Shown here: positions 47,236 through 56,271 of the stretch, in pieces
Numbering within the stretch: position 1 is the stretch's first letter
Layout: every line of letters begins with the position of its first letter
Assembly: GCA_035501495.1 (NCBI GenBank)
Contig: DATJWB010000102.1
Location: forward strand, 38,846-102,845
Direction of reading: 5' to 3'
Origin: JAIQFL01 sp035501495
Lineage (GTDB): Bacteria > Acidobacteriota > Terriglobia > Bryobacterales > Bryobacteraceae
Length of the DNA stretch: 64,000 nt
Made by a program: the position numbers and the translations under genes
Notes under the pieces: model-generated
The model's input: the letters and a program-made list of their open reading frames with translations, nothing else
Database searches by the model: none
What the model was told of the DNA's origin: nothing

Positions 47236-49724
47236 TGATTTCCCACCACGAAGTAGGCTCCCCAGTAGCGCGGCTGGGAGTGCCAGTCACCGCTGCGGAT
47301 CATTTGTACCTGGGCGTCGCGAAGGGCTTGGGCAGGGTCCCGGCGGTGTTGGGTGCTGAGGGTCCGGTAGAATTCCTGAAAGAGATCGCCCTCTTCGTCC
47401 GGCGTCGCCCAGTGGCTTGCCAGGACGGATTGGGCCCCGGCAATCAGCCACGAACGCGTCAATCCCAGCAGGCCCGTTCCGGGCAGAGCGGAACCGGCGC
47501 TCGAATGGCAACCGCTGAGCACGACCAGGCCGGCCCGGACCCTCCAGCCGGCAATATCCACCGGTTGCAGAAGTTCCAGGTCGCTTTGTTCATTGAGGCT
47601 GAGCGCGATCAACCCGTAGGTCGGACGCTGCGCGGATTCGAGCACGTGGGTTGCGAAATGAACCACCGCCGGATTGCGGTGCAGTTGTTCCATCAGGTTG
47701 CGGCGGGAAGCATCCGCGCCTTTCAGGAGCATCCGTTCGCCTCGCCAGGCGGCCGAGCAACGGTCGAGTTCCGGGCCGCTCCCCACCAGTCTGGGCAAGG
47801 CCAGAGAGGAACTGGCGCCCGTTCCAGACAGCGCAAGAAACTCGAAACGCAGGGTGGCCACGAGTTCCTTCCCGCGCGCCTGGCTGATTCTCGGGTCGGC
47901 TGCATTATAGATAGGGTCGCCGATGCCCAGGAAGAGGGGTGCAGTCACTTCGGGGTCCTGCCGTGAGGCCGATTCCAGCCAATAACCCGCTCCCGGGATC
48001 ACGCCGAGGGCATGTTGCTCCGCGACAAAGACCGGCCGGGTCCCGGTGTCATCGGTCAAGGCAGCGACCGGGGCCTCGAGGAGCGTCTCGTCCAGCGCCA
48101 GCAGCCATCTGGTTTTCCGTTGAAAGCGGGGCGCCAGTTCGCCGAAGAGAGTCCGGTACAGCCGGGCTCCAGGGGCGGCGTCGAGCGCATTCGCTCGAAT
48201 GGCCCGAACCGACTGCTGCACCTCCGCTTCGACCTGATCCCGGGGAGGCAGAGCATAGAGCACGATGGTACCCCGGTCGAGCGCCCACAACCAGGAAATC
48301 GACTTTCCCAGATGAAAACTCAACAGGGCGTCGTCGCTGCCGAGGGCTGCCTGCGAGCGATCCATCAGATTGGCGGTTAAAGGCGGTGAATCGGAATTCA
48401 GGGATGCTTCGAGTCGGACCAGTTCCGCCCGGGTAGCATCGGCCTCCCCTTCCGCAGCCGGGTCGCTGCCACGCAAGCTTGCGGTTTCGGCGCGTTGCAG
48501 GCGGGCGACCGCCTCCCAATAGGCGGGCGGGAGGTCATCCTTTTGTCTCTGGTGCGCGCGCACTTTCTGGCGCAGGCTATTGGCGCGATTCTCTTCGGCT
48601 GCCTCGAAAGTCTCCCGGACTAATGCGGGGTTACGGGTCTCGATATACAGACGGTTGGCGGCTTCAATCAGGTCGGAATGCACCTGATCGAGGACGCCTT
48701 CGGCGCCGACGCGAGCGGCGTCGTCGGCGGGAGCGGACCACCGGTCGGCTCGCGCCAGGCGGACCGCGACGCGGAGGTCGGCCACAGCCTCCGGCAGGCG
48801 GCCCTGCGCCATTCGCACCCGGCCGCGGGTGTCATAAATACGCCAGTGGGGCAACGGTCCCCGCGCGCTCCTGGTGAGCGCCACGGCACGATCCAGGAGT
48901 GTGGAGGCGGACACCAGATCGCCTTGGGCCAGATGGAGTTCGCCCAGAGCCCAATACGACGCATCCAGCGGCAGGTGGTTCAGTTTGCGGACACGGTATG
49001 CCTCGAGGAAGGCTCGTTCGGCGCCACGCAGATCTCTCTGCCGCAACAGTTCCTCGCCCAGTCGCTGCCAGCCAATGGCATAGACGACCGGATCGTGAGC
49101 GCGGTCCGCGCCGGCAATCCCGCGACGGAACATTTCGAGAGCAATTTCGATGCGCCCCGGGTCGGGGCTTCTCGGGGCAGACTTCTGGATTGCCTGCCGG
49201 ATCAGTAACGAACCCATTTCGATTTGCATCGGCGGGAGTTTGTTTGGCAGGTCGGCGCCGAGTCGTTCGATTCCGCCGCGCAACCACTGGATTGCGGAGT
49301 CTACTTCGCCCAAGTAGCTGTAAAGCGATGCAATGTTGGCGTCGTAAACAGCCACAGCGTTCTTATCCCTGACGGATTCGGCGATCCGGCGAGCCTCCAG
49401 GTAGGAATGGAGCGCCCTTCGGTAGGCATGCAGGCCAAACTCGGAGCCGGCAATATTGCCGATGGCGCGGGCGGTGAGGTCGGTTCGCCGGGCGGCGATT
49501 GCGGTTTGCCGTGACGACTCAAACAGTTCGTGGGCCGCCGCGTACCTGCCCTGCCGCAAAAGCTGAACGCCTTCCGCCGACAAGGCCTGATACCGCGCTT
49601 CGTTCGTAGATGATTCCTTAGTAGGAGCGGGGGGGATAGCCCAAGATTTCGGAACGCTCCTGGGTAAAGTTCCGACCAAGGGCAATGCCACCAGGCAACC
49701 GATCCAGAATCCGGCTGTTTTCAA
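47232..49724 (-). CDS. Exported TPR-CHAT caspase-like protease
   Basis: This 830-residue protein starts with a TTG at 49724, seven bases after AGGAG. The N terminus looks like a signal peptide (TAGFWIGCLVALPLVGTLP), so it may act in the periplasm. TPR-type helical repeats fill about residues 45-380 (for example YLEARRIAESVRDKNAVAVYDANIASLYSYLGEVDSA). The C-terminal third is a CHAT peptidase domain with the catalytic dyad His693 (VHFATHV) and Cys739 (LSGCHSSAG). It is the first gene of an operon with an ECF sigma factor (ATGA overlap) and a membrane anti-sigma factor. The order suggests that the protease may cleave the exposed part of the anti-sigma factor. Confidence 0.85.
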   Translation of the reverse strand: MKTAGFWIGCLVALPLVGTLPRSVPKSWAIPPAPTKESSTNEARYQALSAEGVQLLRQGRYAAAHELFESSRQTAIAARRTDLTARAIGNIAGSEFGLHAYRRALHSYLEARRIAESVRDKNAVAVYDANIASLYSYLGEVDSAIQWLRGGIERLGADLPNKLPPMQIEMGSLLIRQAIQKSAPRSPDPGRIEIALEMFRRGIAGADRAHDPVVYAIGWQRLGEELLRQRDLRGAERAFLEAYRVRKLNHLPLDASYWALGELHLAQGDLVSASTLLDRAVALTRSARGPLPHWRIYDTRGRVRMAQGRLPEAVADLRVAVRLARADRWSAPADDAARVGAEGVLDQVHSDLIEAANRLYIETRNPALVRETFEAAEENRANSLRQKVRAHQRQKDDLPPAYWEAVARLQRAETASLRGSDPAAEGEADATRAELVRLEASLNSDSPPLTANLMDRSQAALGSDDALLSFHLGKSISWLWALDRGTIVLYALPPRDQVEAEVQQSVRAIRANALDAAPGARLYRTLFGELAPRFQRKTRWLLALDETLLEAPVAALTDDTGTRPVFVAEQHALGVIPGAGYWLESASRQDPEVTAPLFLGIGDPIYNAADPRISQARGKELVATLRFEFLALSGTGASSSLALPRLVGSGPELDRCSAAWRGERMLLKGADASRRNLMEQLHRNPAVVHFATHVLESAQRPTYGLIALSLNEQSDLELLQPVDIAGWRVRAGLVVLSGCHSSAGSALPGTGLLGLTRSWLIAGAQSVLASHWATPDEEGDLFQEFYRTLSTQHRRDPAQALRDAQVQMIRSGDWHSQPRYWGAYFVVGNQ

Positions 49725-49773
49725 ATTCGAACTCCTGGTTTTTTGTTCGGAATTTCAGGACGATATCTGGCCC

Positions 49774-49812
49774 CTTTTGGGGATGCTTCCTCGAAAGGAA
49801 TATCCCCAAAAG
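49774..49812 (-). promoter_or_regulatory. Long hairpin in the CHAT operon leader
   Basis: An 11-bp perfect inverted repeat CTTTTGGGGAT/ATCCCCAAAAG (49774-49784 with 49802-49812) encloses a second stem TTCCT/AGGAA (49787-49791 with 49796-49800) with a CGAA loop. It lies 50 bases upstream of the CHAT start codon. It lacks a T-run, so it is not an intrinsic terminator; it may be an mRNA stabiliser, a translational control element or a protein-binding site. Confidence 0.65.
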
Positions 49813-49842
49813 AATGGTACCAGCTTTCGTCTTTAAATAGAT

Positions 49843-49857
49843 ACCCCCGAAGGGGGG
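49843..49857 (-). promoter_or_regulatory. GC-rich UUCG hairpin in the CHAT operon leader
   Basis: On the minus strand a run of Cs pairs with a run of Gs around a UUCG-type turn (ACCCCC and GGGGGT), flanked by AT-rich sequence. It is very stable for its size and lies about 35 bases upstream of the larger hairpin. Together they give the CHAT mRNA a structured leader. Confidence 0.5.
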
Positions 49858-50284
49858 TGTTGGCAGGACGCGCCTGTGGGTAACGCGAATGTTTTGTTTA
49901 CCTTAGGTAATGCCTTGTGACCACAGTCAAGGAAGAGTAATAATAATCGGATCAACCGGCATTCTTTTGTTAAACGCGATCGCTTTCAAATTCGCGATCC
50001 TTTCAATTTCACGGTATTCCTGGATAGTTGTCCGATCCGAAATCCAACTTTCTAAGTTACTGATCAATAAAAGGAAATTATTTTTGTGATGCAGTGACCG
50101 CTTTTCGGACGGCCCCGGCCGGCGATTCGAACCGGCGGCGAAGCAGCCGCGAAGACCATCCAGGAACGTCCCCTATTCCGGCGGCGGGTGACACCGGCGG
50201 CGACTGCCAAAACCAGCCCGGCGGCTGATTTTTGCGAAACAAACTACAGTCATCCTGTTCGGGGCGCAAAGATCTCACCTGGCC
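49858..50284. other. AT-richer intergenic region between the CHAT operon and the porin-like gene
   Basis: The first 230 bases (to about 50090) are clearly AT-richer than the genes on either side and probably contain the promoter of the CHAT operon. The remaining part is GC-rich. A segment near 50125-50140 resembles a tRNA T-arm in reverse, but no complete tRNA folds. A weak 66-codon frame at 50078-50278 has no recognisable product. I see no other gene. Confidence 0.5.
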
Positions 50285-51793
50285 TCACATTCGCCAGTTG
50301 ATCGCGAAGGTGAGACGGTTCTCGTGTTTGGCGACGTCGGGCACAAAGAATCCGGGGGTGCCCTGGAAGCCGTCCGGAGACGTAGTGCCGCCGCGGCCGG
50401 CAAAGTACGGGACGTTGGAGTGGCGGCTGATGAATTCGAAGCGAAATGCCAGCGAATCGGTGGGCATCACATCGATCGTCGAAGTCAAATCCCAGAGTTT
50501 CAGGCTGTAGTTGTCGGGCCCGGGCGGGAATCCGTCGGGCGTTGGAAGCAGAGCGAGATAGCGCCCCGGATTGGTGACGGCCTCGGCGCGAAGAGACCAC
50601 GCCAGATGATCGCGGCTGAACCAGATGCGGTTGGCGAAAGAAGAGCCCAGCATATATTCCTTGCGTCCCGGGAATGGATTCACGCCGTCCCACTGACTCC
50701 CGAAGTGATTGTTGAGGCTCAACGCCATCTTGGAAATTCCAGCGGCGTCGGGGCGGTTGAAGTAGCGGAGGAGAATGCTGTCGTCGTGATGGAACCGCTT
50801 ACGGTGAGGATCGTCCTTGGTATCGGTGCCATAGTAGAAGTTGGCGACAAACCCGAGCGACTCTTTAGGCCGCCACATATTGGACAATCCCACCGAGTTG
50901 TTCTTGCTCCATTTCCCATAAGTCTGGTAGCCGTTCATGAACCAAGGCTCGATCTTGATCTTATCGGTCGGGTAAATCTGGATGCGCGAGCCCGAGAAAT
51001 AAAAGGGAGTCATGTCGGACAAGAACGAACGGTTGTAATTCCAGTTCTCACCGAGAAGATAGCTTTCGAGCCCGATGTAGGAGTAGAAGTAGCCGGCCTC
51101 CACATTGACGCCGTTCCACTGATCGAAATGATATCCCCCGATGGCCTCGCCAATGTACTTGTTATTGGCCACGGTAAGATTGCGGCCGCGGTTGACCGTG
51201 CCGTCAAGGTCCTGGGTGACCGCAAGCTGGTTGCCCGCCTGGAGAGTGATCTTGCCGAGGACATTTTTGTAGTTGGTGTCCACGCCGATGGTGGCGTTGT
51301 TGATCTGCCACTCGGTGTTGCGGCCGACCGCTCCGCTCCCGATGATGGTGTCGTCGCGCGGCTGATTGAAGGAATAGTTGTAGTAGGTATCCAAATAAAG
51401 GTTGACGGTGGCGAAGGAGTTGGATAGAGGCTGCGATTTCTGGCGGCTCTGTCCGTTCATCCAGGTGAAGTCGCCGAAGGCGAAGGGCGCCGGTTTGGCG
51501 GGCCGCGATTCCGCTTGCGCCAGGGAGGCGGCCGACGCCGGCGGTGGAACGGACGGCTGCGCTTCCACCGAGGGCCTGGCGGGTGCAGGCGGAGCGCTTT
51601 GATAGGCCGCGAGCTTTTCCTCGACGGCGGCGAGGCGGCTCTTCAACTCGCGGATCTCCGCCGCAAGGGCCTGCACATCGGCGTTAGCAGGCGGGACTTG
51701 GGCTCTCGAGTCGAAGGCCACGCAGGCCAACAGCACTGGAAGTGCGAGACGCATGAGCAGGGCCGGGGCGGACAGTCTAAGGGAGAATCTCAT
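50285..51793 (-). CDS. Porin-like outer-membrane beta-barrel protein
   Basis: This 502-residue exported protein has a signal peptide (LALPVLLACVAFDSRAQ) and then a heptad coiled-coil (VQALAAEIRELKSRLAAVEEKLAA), as in proteins that reach the outer membrane with an N-terminal trimerising helix. A Pro/Ala-rich linker precedes about 16 amphipathic strands (for example NLYLDTYYNYSFNQ and GVNVEAGYFYSYIGLESYLLGE) ending in FAINWRM. It fits the BBP2/OmpL-like porin group. The substrate is unknown. Confidence 0.83.
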   Translation of the reverse strand: MRFSLRLSAPALLMRLALPVLLACVAFDSRAQVPPANADVQALAAEIRELKSRLAAVEEKLAAYQSAPPAPARPSVEAQPSVPPPASAASLAQAESRPAKPAPFAFGDFTWMNGQSRQKSQPLSNSFATVNLYLDTYYNYSFNQPRDDTIIGSGAVGRNTEWQINNATIGVDTNYKNVLGKITLQAGNQLAVTQDLDGTVNRGRNLTVANNKYIGEAIGGYHFDQWNGVNVEAGYFYSYIGLESYLLGENWNYNRSFLSDMTPFYFSGSRIQIYPTDKIKIEPWFMNGYQTYGKWSKNNSVGLSNMWRPKESLGFVANFYYGTDTKDDPHRKRFHHDDSILLRYFNRPDAAGISKMALSLNNHFGSQWDGVNPFPGRKEYMLGSSFANRIWFSRDHLAWSLRAEAVTNPGRYLALLPTPDGFPPGPDNYSLKLWDLTSTIDVMPTDSLAFRFEFISRHSNVPYFAGRGGTTSPDGFQGTPGFFVPDVAKHENRLTFAINWRM

Positions 51794-51871
51794 CGAGTGC
51801 TCCAGGCAACGATTTGGAACACTCCAAGATACAACGGGGCGTGCGGCTGGATGGCCGGAGAGGGCCCAATC

Positions 51872-54541
51872 TCAGGCTTGCGGTACCGCGCGGCGGAACG
51901 ATTCGGGCCGGTCGGCCGCCCGCACGATCATGAGATGCTCATCTTTGCCCGTCGCAAGCTGGAGTAGCGACCCTTCTACGGTCTCCGTTTTCCCGCCGTT
52001 GCGATAGACGCTCACCGCGCCGTCGAAGGGATTTCGCAGTCTGCACGTTGCTGCTTGCTGGGAATGGATCCCCACGAATTCCACGCGCCCGTTTCGCATG
52101 GAAGAGCTCACCAGAAAGGCGCCGCGGGCGAGCAGCGTGTAGGCGGCGTCCCATTCTTTGGGCCACGCCGGGAACACGTGCAGGATCGGATCTTCAGCGG
52201 GCGCCGGCGGATTGCTCTGCAACAGGGCCAGGTGCAGGGCTTCCGCGGCCCGTCCGAGGCGCTGCGCGTCGAGCGCCTGTGGGCCCTCCCGCAAGGTCAT
52301 CCGGTTGGCGAGTACGCCGCCGTTCTTGTAAGCGGTGCCCCGTTCCGGCGCAAGCGCCCGGATCTGGTTGGGGACCAGGAAGCGAACGGCCTCGGCGCGC
52401 CCCAGCGACGCCGCGGCAATCGGAACTTTCGACAGCACCGAGACGGGAGTCTGCGCCGTCAACCCATTGCGGAAATACTGCTGGAAGGAGGCATTGGCCA
52501 CCTCCAGCGTCTGCCGGTCGCGCGACTCCACATTGCAGAGATCGAAGAACCACATGGGAAGGCTGTTTCCGTCCGGGAGAATCCCGCCGCCCGGCTTCAC
52601 GACGGGCTTGTGCCCTCGCGCGAAGACCCGCGGACCGGAGTAGTTCACCGGTCGCAGGGCGTCCGGATCGTCGCTCAGGGGCAAAGGCGCGAGGTTGTCG
52701 AGGAACTCGCGCCAGACGGGGCGCAGAGGCGCATCCAGATTCAGGATCTCGGAGGCGCGCAGAACGGCGGCGACCACGCCGCGCATGGCCGAGAGATCCT
52801 CGTCGGTATCGCGCGCGCCGTAGATGCTCTCGTTGCTGTTCGCCCATTGCAGGTGATACTTCCCGTCGGCGCCTTTCGAAAGGTTGGGGTGATTGCGATA
52901 AAACTCGGCTGCGGCGCGAATCATGGGATAGGCGCGCTGGCGCAGCCACTCGCGGTCGAGCGTGAACTCGTACCGCCGCCAGTACCAGTATGCGATCTTG
53001 GCGGTGCTGCCGTAGATATGGGTGACGGCGCCGTACGGACCCGAGCCGCGCTCGGTGATCTTCAGCCGGCCTTTCTCCCACACGGCCGCCTGGATCCAGT
53101 TCCAGCGGCTGGAGTGCGGGTGCTTGGTCTGGGCGAACTCCATGAAGCGGGCCGACCGCTGTTCCCAGGGCTTGCGCAGCAGATAAAGGTCGCGCATCTC
53201 GGAGGCGATCTCATCCGGCAGTTTCTCCAGGCCGTCGAAATAGCAGGTCTCCGGGATGTACATGCCCTGGCTTCCCCACTGCTGGCGAGCGGCTGTGGAG
53301 CAGGCATCGTACATGGCGGAGTACATGTCGAACATCGGATCGATCAGCTCCCAACGGTTGGTCGCCGGAATGGCCTCGTAATAGCAGCTCAAGTTCGCGA
53401 ACCAATGCTGGGCGCCCCAGGTGCGCAGGTCGCCGCCGGTGTTCCAGATCATGCCGTTGAATTTGGGAGGGAACTTGCCGCGCGAGCTGGATGCCATCAC
53501 GTAGAGGAAATAGTGGTAGTTCTGTTCGACGAGATCGGCCACTCCGTCGGCGCTGTGCAGGTGCACAAACGCGCGCGGCCAGAAGGCGTGCCACCAGGCC
53601 TGGGTCTCCTCGACCAGTTGGGCCGCGCCTTTCGCTTCAGCGGCATCGAGTTGCCGGAAAGCCGCGGCCAGAACGTCTTCCTTTGGGTCGAAGCTGGCGG
53701 CGGAAGCGATCCGGATGCTGAACGCTCCGGATCCCGGCACTGCGGTCGCCTGGACATCGGTCTCGTTCAGAATGCGCGCCTTCGGTTCACGTCCGCTGAT
53801 CGCGACCGCTACGGCCGTTTTGCAGCAGTACTCGCCTTCGCGAAATTCCTGCGTGAGTGCGATGCGGCCGCCACGGGCGATGAGCTGCGAGGCGGCCGTA
53901 TGGTTCCGGTTCTGGACGGTAACGATGTGGTCGCGAACGAAGGTTTCGAGCTGGTTTCCGAAATACTTGGTTTCATAGCGCAGCATCCGCAGCGTGACGG
54001 ACACGGGCGCGGGGGTTGGGCGCCGGTCGTTCCCGTCAACCATCATCACATCCTGGTGCGGCCAGGCCATCACGCGGGCGGCTAGATTCCGCCCTTCGAT
54101 GGACAAGGTCCCGTCGTAGACCGAGAGGTGCTGCGGGAATCCGCTCTCTGGAAAGGGCTCTTCGCCCGAGCTGCCAAAGTCGATGTCAAGGTACGCGCAG
54201 CCGCCGCAATAGTCGTTGTGGCGCTCGAAGAAGCTGTTGGTGGCGCAGTTGTTGGCATAGACGTCCGCGCGATTGATCTGGAAGCGCAACTGAGCGGGGG
54301 TGGTCCACACCAGGCTGCCCATGCGTCCGTTGCCGATGGGAATGCCCTCCTCGCTGCGAGGCACAGGACGGTCGTAGTGCAGGTCGGCGCGCGAGATGAG
54401 CGGACGAAAGTCTACGTCAAAGGGATTGGATGGAGCGGGGGGGCTGGCCTGCTCGGCAGAGGCGAGATTCGCTGATACGGCGCTGCCAAGGCCTGTGGCC
54501 AGAAACGCGCGCCGCGAATGACGGTTGTCGTTTGAGTGCAT
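51872..54541 (-). CDS. Tat-exported GH95/DUF5703-type six-hairpin glycosidase-like protein
   Basis: This 889-residue protein starts at the ATG at 54541 (a longer frame adds unlike residues). A twin-arginine signal (SRRAFLATGLGSAVSANLASA) is followed by an N-terminal beta domain with the GIPIGNGRMGSLVWTTPAQLRFQINR segment typical of DUF5703/GH95-related proteins, an (alpha/alpha)6 catalytic-like domain from about residue 370 (KFNGMIWNTGGDLRTWGAQHWFANLSCYYEAIPATNRW and YWYWRRYEFTLDREWLRQRAYPMIRAAAEFY), and a C-terminal beta domain. GH95 enzymes remove alpha-L-fucose; here the catalytic residues are not certain, so the substrate is open. Confidence 0.78.
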   Translation of the reverse strand: MHSNDNRHSRRAFLATGLGSAVSANLASAEQASPPAPSNPFDVDFRPLISRADLHYDRPVPRSEEGIPIGNGRMGSLVWTTPAQLRFQINRADVYANNCATNSFFERHNDYCGGCAYLDIDFGSSGEEPFPESGFPQHLSVYDGTLSIEGRNLAARVMAWPHQDVMMVDGNDRRPTPAPVSVTLRMLRYETKYFGNQLETFVRDHIVTVQNRNHTAASQLIARGGRIALTQEFREGEYCCKTAVAVAISGREPKARILNETDVQATAVPGSGAFSIRIASAASFDPKEDVLAAAFRQLDAAEAKGAAQLVEETQAWWHAFWPRAFVHLHSADGVADLVEQNYHYFLYVMASSSRGKFPPKFNGMIWNTGGDLRTWGAQHWFANLSCYYEAIPATNRWELIDPMFDMYSAMYDACSTAARQQWGSQGMYIPETCYFDGLEKLPDEIASEMRDLYLLRKPWEQRSARFMEFAQTKHPHSSRWNWIQAAVWEKGRLKITERGSGPYGAVTHIYGSTAKIAYWYWRRYEFTLDREWLRQRAYPMIRAAAEFYRNHPNLSKGADGKYHLQWANSNESIYGARDTDEDLSAMRGVVAAVLRASEILNLDAPLRPVWREFLDNLAPLPLSDDPDALRPVNYSGPRVFARGHKPVVKPGGGILPDGNSLPMWFFDLCNVESRDRQTLEVANASFQQYFRNGLTAQTPVSVLSKVPIAAASLGRAEAVRFLVPNQIRALAPERGTAYKNGGVLANRMTLREGPQALDAQRLGRAAEALHLALLQSNPPAPAEDPILHVFPAWPKEWDAAYTLLARGAFLVSSSMRNGRVEFVGIHSQQAATCRLRNPFDGAVSVYRNGGKTETVEGSLLQLATGKDEHLMIVRAADRPESFRRAVPQA

Positions 54542-54766
54542 TCCGATAACGCTAAAGGTACCGCCCGCGGTCAGCTTCGTCAAGCTCGCCGACTCGTTTG
54601 CCGATGCCGAGCGCGTTCTCAACGCCGGCATAGTCGGATATGAGGGTAGCCGCACCTCTCAGTTGTGCTGGGATTTTCGCACAGCGGTGTGGCCCTTACG
54701 ACCCGCTCTGCAGCAGTGTTTGTGACGTAAGGCATTCGATTCCGCCGTGGGCGGCCGGTCAGCAGG

Positions 54767-55937
54767 TTGCAATACGCTGCCGAGGTGGGAATCGTCTTCT
54801 TGAGCGTGGTACTGTTCACGGGAGTAGTCAGCACGGCCTGTGCTCAAAATGCCTCGATCGGCGCGGCAGTGGGCACGAACCTCACGTCGAACTTCTCAGG
54901 CATTTCCTCGAAACGGCCCCGCGTACGCCGATACACAGACCGTGTTGGGTGGAGTGATGGTGGAATGGAGCCTTGCCGGGCCGGTCGCCATCGAGGCGGA
55001 TGGCCTGTACCGGCGATTGCACGCGCGGATTAGTTCGAACTCCACTTTCAGTGTGGTGACCTGGGAGTTTCCGATTCTGGCGAACTACCGACTCTCGATT
55101 CACCATCTCACGGCAGTTCTGGAAGCAGGCCCATCGCTTCGTGCGGCGGGGAATCTCAATGCCATCCATCCTTCGCACTACGGATTCACGTCGGGGCTCG
55201 GAGTGGAGAAACAGGTTGGGCGATGGCGGCTGGCGCCGATTGTGCGGTACACCCACTGGGCGCCGCAGCCAGCCCAGGGAGAGGTGCGCACGAAGATGGA
55301 TCAACTCGAATTGCTGGTGATGGTCCACGCCCATTCCCTTCCCAATCGCCATCCTTTCGGTTCGCGAATCTCGGCCGCCCTGGTCGCGGGCACGAATCTG
55401 ACCAGCGATTTCGGCATCACGACTACCTCGGGGCTGGCAGCGTCGCAAGGACCACTGGCGAACTGAGGCTACTCCCTGGAGCAGCTAAACACAGACTTCA
55501 CGGCCTCTGGAGGTCCCCGAAGTTTCATGGGAGGGCCGCAGATCAAATGGGAGTGGAACGAGAGACTGGCAATCCAGGTCCAGGCGATATACCGGCCGCT
55601 GCGCAGTTCCGTGCAAGCCTCTCTTCCCGAGGACCAAGGACATCTGAGCCTCCAGGATCATCGCACCACCCGGGAGTTTCCCCTCCTGGCGCAGTACCGC
55701 TGGCACATCAGCCGGGCTCATCCTTTCGTCGAAGCCGGTCCGTCTTTTCGTTTGCTGCAAGATGTGTACGGAGCCGCGCCTTACGGCGCATCCGCGGGAG
55801 TTGGCGTCGAGACACGTGTCGGGCGCATCAGGATATCGCCGGGCCTGCTGTTCACGCATTGGGCACGGCACAGTCCCCGGTCCTCCACCGACCCGCGACA
55901 AAGTGAATTCGCGCTGCTTACGGGGTTCTCATTCTGA
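54767..55937 (+). pseudogene. Decayed tandem outer-membrane beta-barrel gene
   Basis: The 5' end encodes a signal-like segment and NASIGAAVGTNLTSNFSG in one frame; after a frameshift near 54910 the reading continues in another frame as TQTVLGGVMVEWSLAGPVAIEADGLYRRL. A second, similar copy begins at about 55370 (ALVAGTNLTSDFG), is interrupted by an in-frame TGA at 55464-55466, and continues in the same frame to 55937 (IKWEWNERLAIQVQAIYRPL...VEAGPSFR...LLFTHWARH). Thus two beta-barrel repeats with one frameshift and one stop. It is a pseudogene unless sequencing errors are involved. The stop is not in a catalytic context, so selenocysteine is not expected. Confidence 0.75.
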
Positions 55938-55947
55938 TGGCATCTGC

Positions 55948-56250
55948 TCACTTCACTGCCGGCAGATAGTTCGCGAGATCGCGCAGCGCAATCACTTTGT
56001 AGTGGTTCTCTTTAACTCCCAGCTCATATAGAGGTTTTTGTCGTGGAAGTTCGGCGGGCATTCACAGACGAAGAAGGTTGCCCCCGAACCGCGTCACCAG
56101 CGGGGCCAACGAAGGTCGCATGGGATGCGGGCGCATCGTCAAACGTCAGGACTACCAGCCGCTCGGGAATGGCTGCCGGACTGGTTCGGGCGACGACGCC
56201 GGCCGCCAGCGTGCCGGAAAGGAAGGTTCTTCGGCTGAAGCGTGCGTAAG
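55948..56250 (-). pseudogene. Remnant of exported polysaccharide deacetylase
   Basis: On the minus strand the translation begins like a Tat-exported NodB-type polysaccharide deacetylase: RFSRRTFLSGTLAAGVVARTS, then ERLVVLTFDDAPASHATFVGP, where TFDDA is the metal-binding motif. After a frameshift it continues as GATFFVCECPPNFHDKNLYMSWEL, and in yet another frame it ends LYELGVKENHYKVIALRDLANYLPAVK, a normal family C terminus. The central 100 or so residues are missing. This is a clearly decayed gene, immediately upstream (in transcription: downstream) of the DUF1501 gene. Confidence 0.75.
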
Positions 56251-56271
56251 CGAGCAGTGCCTCGACGAGTC

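Noticed and set aside
49618..49809. Small frame of 63 codons at the start of the CHAT gene.
   Set aside because: It overlaps the CHAT N terminus and the leader hairpin and has no Shine-Dalgarno or homology.
50090..50180. A possible tRNA on the minus strand (GGTTCGAATC near 50130).
   Set aside because: The T-arm would have a nine-base loop and no acceptor or anticodon arm forms around it.
50078..50278. Small frame of 66 codons after the porin-like gene.
   Set aside because: No similarity, no convincing start; composition resembles non-coding GC-rich DNA.
50324..51427. 367-codon plus-strand frame over the porin-like gene.
   Set aside because: Lacks any recognisable domain; the minus-strand gene has a signal peptide and barrel strands.
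55464..55466. In-frame TGA in the beta-barrel gene as a second selenocysteine.
   Set aside because: It is not at a catalytic position, no SECIS-like hairpin follows, and a frameshift is present as well.
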